In this document: positions 46,501 to 47,069 of the stretch, one piece after another
Layout: each line of letters starts with the position of its first letter
Numbering within the stretch: position 1 is the stretch's first letter
The notes under the pieces: model-generated
Told to the model about the DNA's origin: nothing
Database searches by the model: none
What the model saw: the letters and a program-made list of their open reading frames with translations, nothing else
NCBI GenBank assembly: GCA_000310025.1
Contig: FN649740.1
Coordinates: 1,302,261-1,349,329, forward strand
Reading direction: 5' to 3'
Length of the DNA stretch: 47,069 bases
DNA from: Ectocarpus siliculosus
Taxonomy: Eukaryota > Sar > Phaeophyceae > Ectocarpales > Ectocarpaceae
Position numbers and translations under genes: made by a program

Positions 46501-46747
46501 TAAAAAACAACACACCTCCGCCTTCCGAACTACTCACGCTGATTTGCAAGTTTGGGGCCTCGTCCGAGTCTATCATGTTGGACGGGGCCCAGATCACGGA
46601 CGGCCAGGGCTTGTTTTCACGGAAGATTGTGTCTTGCAGGAACAGCTCGGCGGAGCTCACGTACGCCGCGGTGCTGCCGCTGGCGAGCTTCTCGTCGTTG
46701 CAAACAGTGGCATCATCTACCGAGGATACGGTGTACAGCCGGAGGTC
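43574..46747 (-). CDS. unrecognised multi-exon protein, C-terminal part (5' end outside window)
   Basis: Seven likely exons read leftward: 46747-46538, 46157-46089, 45931-45681, 45597-45497, 45131-44919, 44415-44299 and 43810-43574, ending in TGA. The last four chain in phase and end with GTACGT and GTGAGG donors and CAG acceptors, so they are well supported. Two upstream joins are off by one base, so a small exon, another splice site or a sequence error is likely there. Readable segments include ELFLQDTIFRENKPWPSVIW, SWRGTLVMLDQLYGY, EPIQGYGWNTGNPTLATLSG, SIIGASFPFWSDVLSQIRK, CYGCSIHYHYVSDDPNSP and a Cys-rich end (LCTDCPATLIPLHV, CPDWC). The Cys pairs and the Trp/Tyr-rich sections would suit a secreted or lumenal protein, but no signal peptide is in view. 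I do not recognise a family. Confidence 0.6.
46205..46240 (+). repeat. CT-rich simple repeat
   Basis: TCTCTGTCTCTG-type repeats lie in an intron of the minus-strand gene, just upstream of its 46157 exon. Confidence 0.75.
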
Positions 46748-47069
46748 CTGGGGGGGGGGGGGGGGGGGGGGGCCCCCCTTTATTTTTTTAAAAAAATTTG
46801 GGGGTAAAACCTTTGCCCCCCGCCCCCCAAAAGAAAGGGGTTTTTTTCCCCAAGAACCCACACCCGGGGGCAAATCTTTTTTTTTTTTTTTCCCTTTTGT
46901 TTGGGGCCGGGGGATAAAAAACCCCCGGTCCCCCCAAAAAGGCTCCCGGGGGGGAAAACCCCCAAGGAAAAAAAAAAAAGGGGTTTTGGGGAAAAACCCC
47001 CCCAAAAAATCCCCAAAAAAAACCCCCCCGGAAAAAACCCCCGGAGTGCTATCCCGGGGGTTGCCAAAA
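46748..47069. other. homopolymer-dominated contig-end sequence, probably unreliable
   Basis: After a run of 23 G at 46750-46772, the sequence is almost only short runs of identical bases (CCCCCC, TTTTTTT, AAAAAAA, GGGGG). This is unlike the rest of the window and resembles low-quality read ends. Long frames here code for Gly, Lys, Phe and Pro only and should not be annotated. Confidence 0.8.

Noticed and set aside
46436-47067. long minus-strand frames of Gly, Lys, Phe and Pro at the right end
   Set aside because: They derive from homopolymer-rich, probably erroneous sequence; only 46538-46747 is kept as an exon.
1-47069. CRISPR arrays, operons or bacterial defence systems
   Set aside because: Genes are intron-split and monocistronic, and no repeat-spacer array is present.

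Overview
This 47 kb window is eukaryotic nuclear DNA. Its genes are split by many short-to-medium GT-AG introns, intergenic and intron DNA is rich in simple repeats and long G or C runs, and a degraded non-LTR retrotransposon lies in one intron. The gene content suggests a photosynthetic stramenopile, most likely a brown alga. It includes a cyanobacterial-type MiaB (probably serving the plastid), a very intron-rich soluble-type adenylyl cyclase and a long low-complexity USP-family deubiquitinase. The assignment is an inference; no taxon marker such as rRNA is present. Both window edges (a poly-C start and a homopolymer-dominated last 320 bases) look like the ends of an assembled contig.

Layout. 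(1) 84-3102, plus strand: the C-terminal half of a MiaB-type tRNA methylthiotransferase, cut off on the left. (2) 4263-5446, plus: a two-exon gene for a small protein with one weak candidate membrane helix, function unknown. (3) 7736-11736, minus: a three-exon ubiquitin-specific protease of about 1,054 residues. (4) 14304-38978, plus: the dominant feature, a 35-exon gene whose exon phases chain into a 1,717-residue protein with two class III cyclase domains, a STAND/AAA-type ATPase module and a helical TPR-like C-terminus, the layout of bicarbonate-responsive soluble adenylyl cyclase (ADCY10 family). (5) 43574-46747, minus: the last exons of an unrecognised gene that runs off the right edge. 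The stretches between genes hold tandem repeats and no gene I can support.

The genes do not form an obvious pathway. Their functions are tRNA modification, ubiquitin removal, cAMP signalling and two unknowns. USP and cyclase are transcribed divergently from a 2.6 kb spacer. The most interesting points are the complete soluble-cyclase architecture with an altered purine-site position and large low-complexity inserts, a retrotransposon fragment with direct repeats that begins exactly at a cyclase exon boundary with a non-GT junction, a pair of matched bulged hairpins and an AACCGG repeat cluster in cyclase introns, and the two uncharacterised genes.
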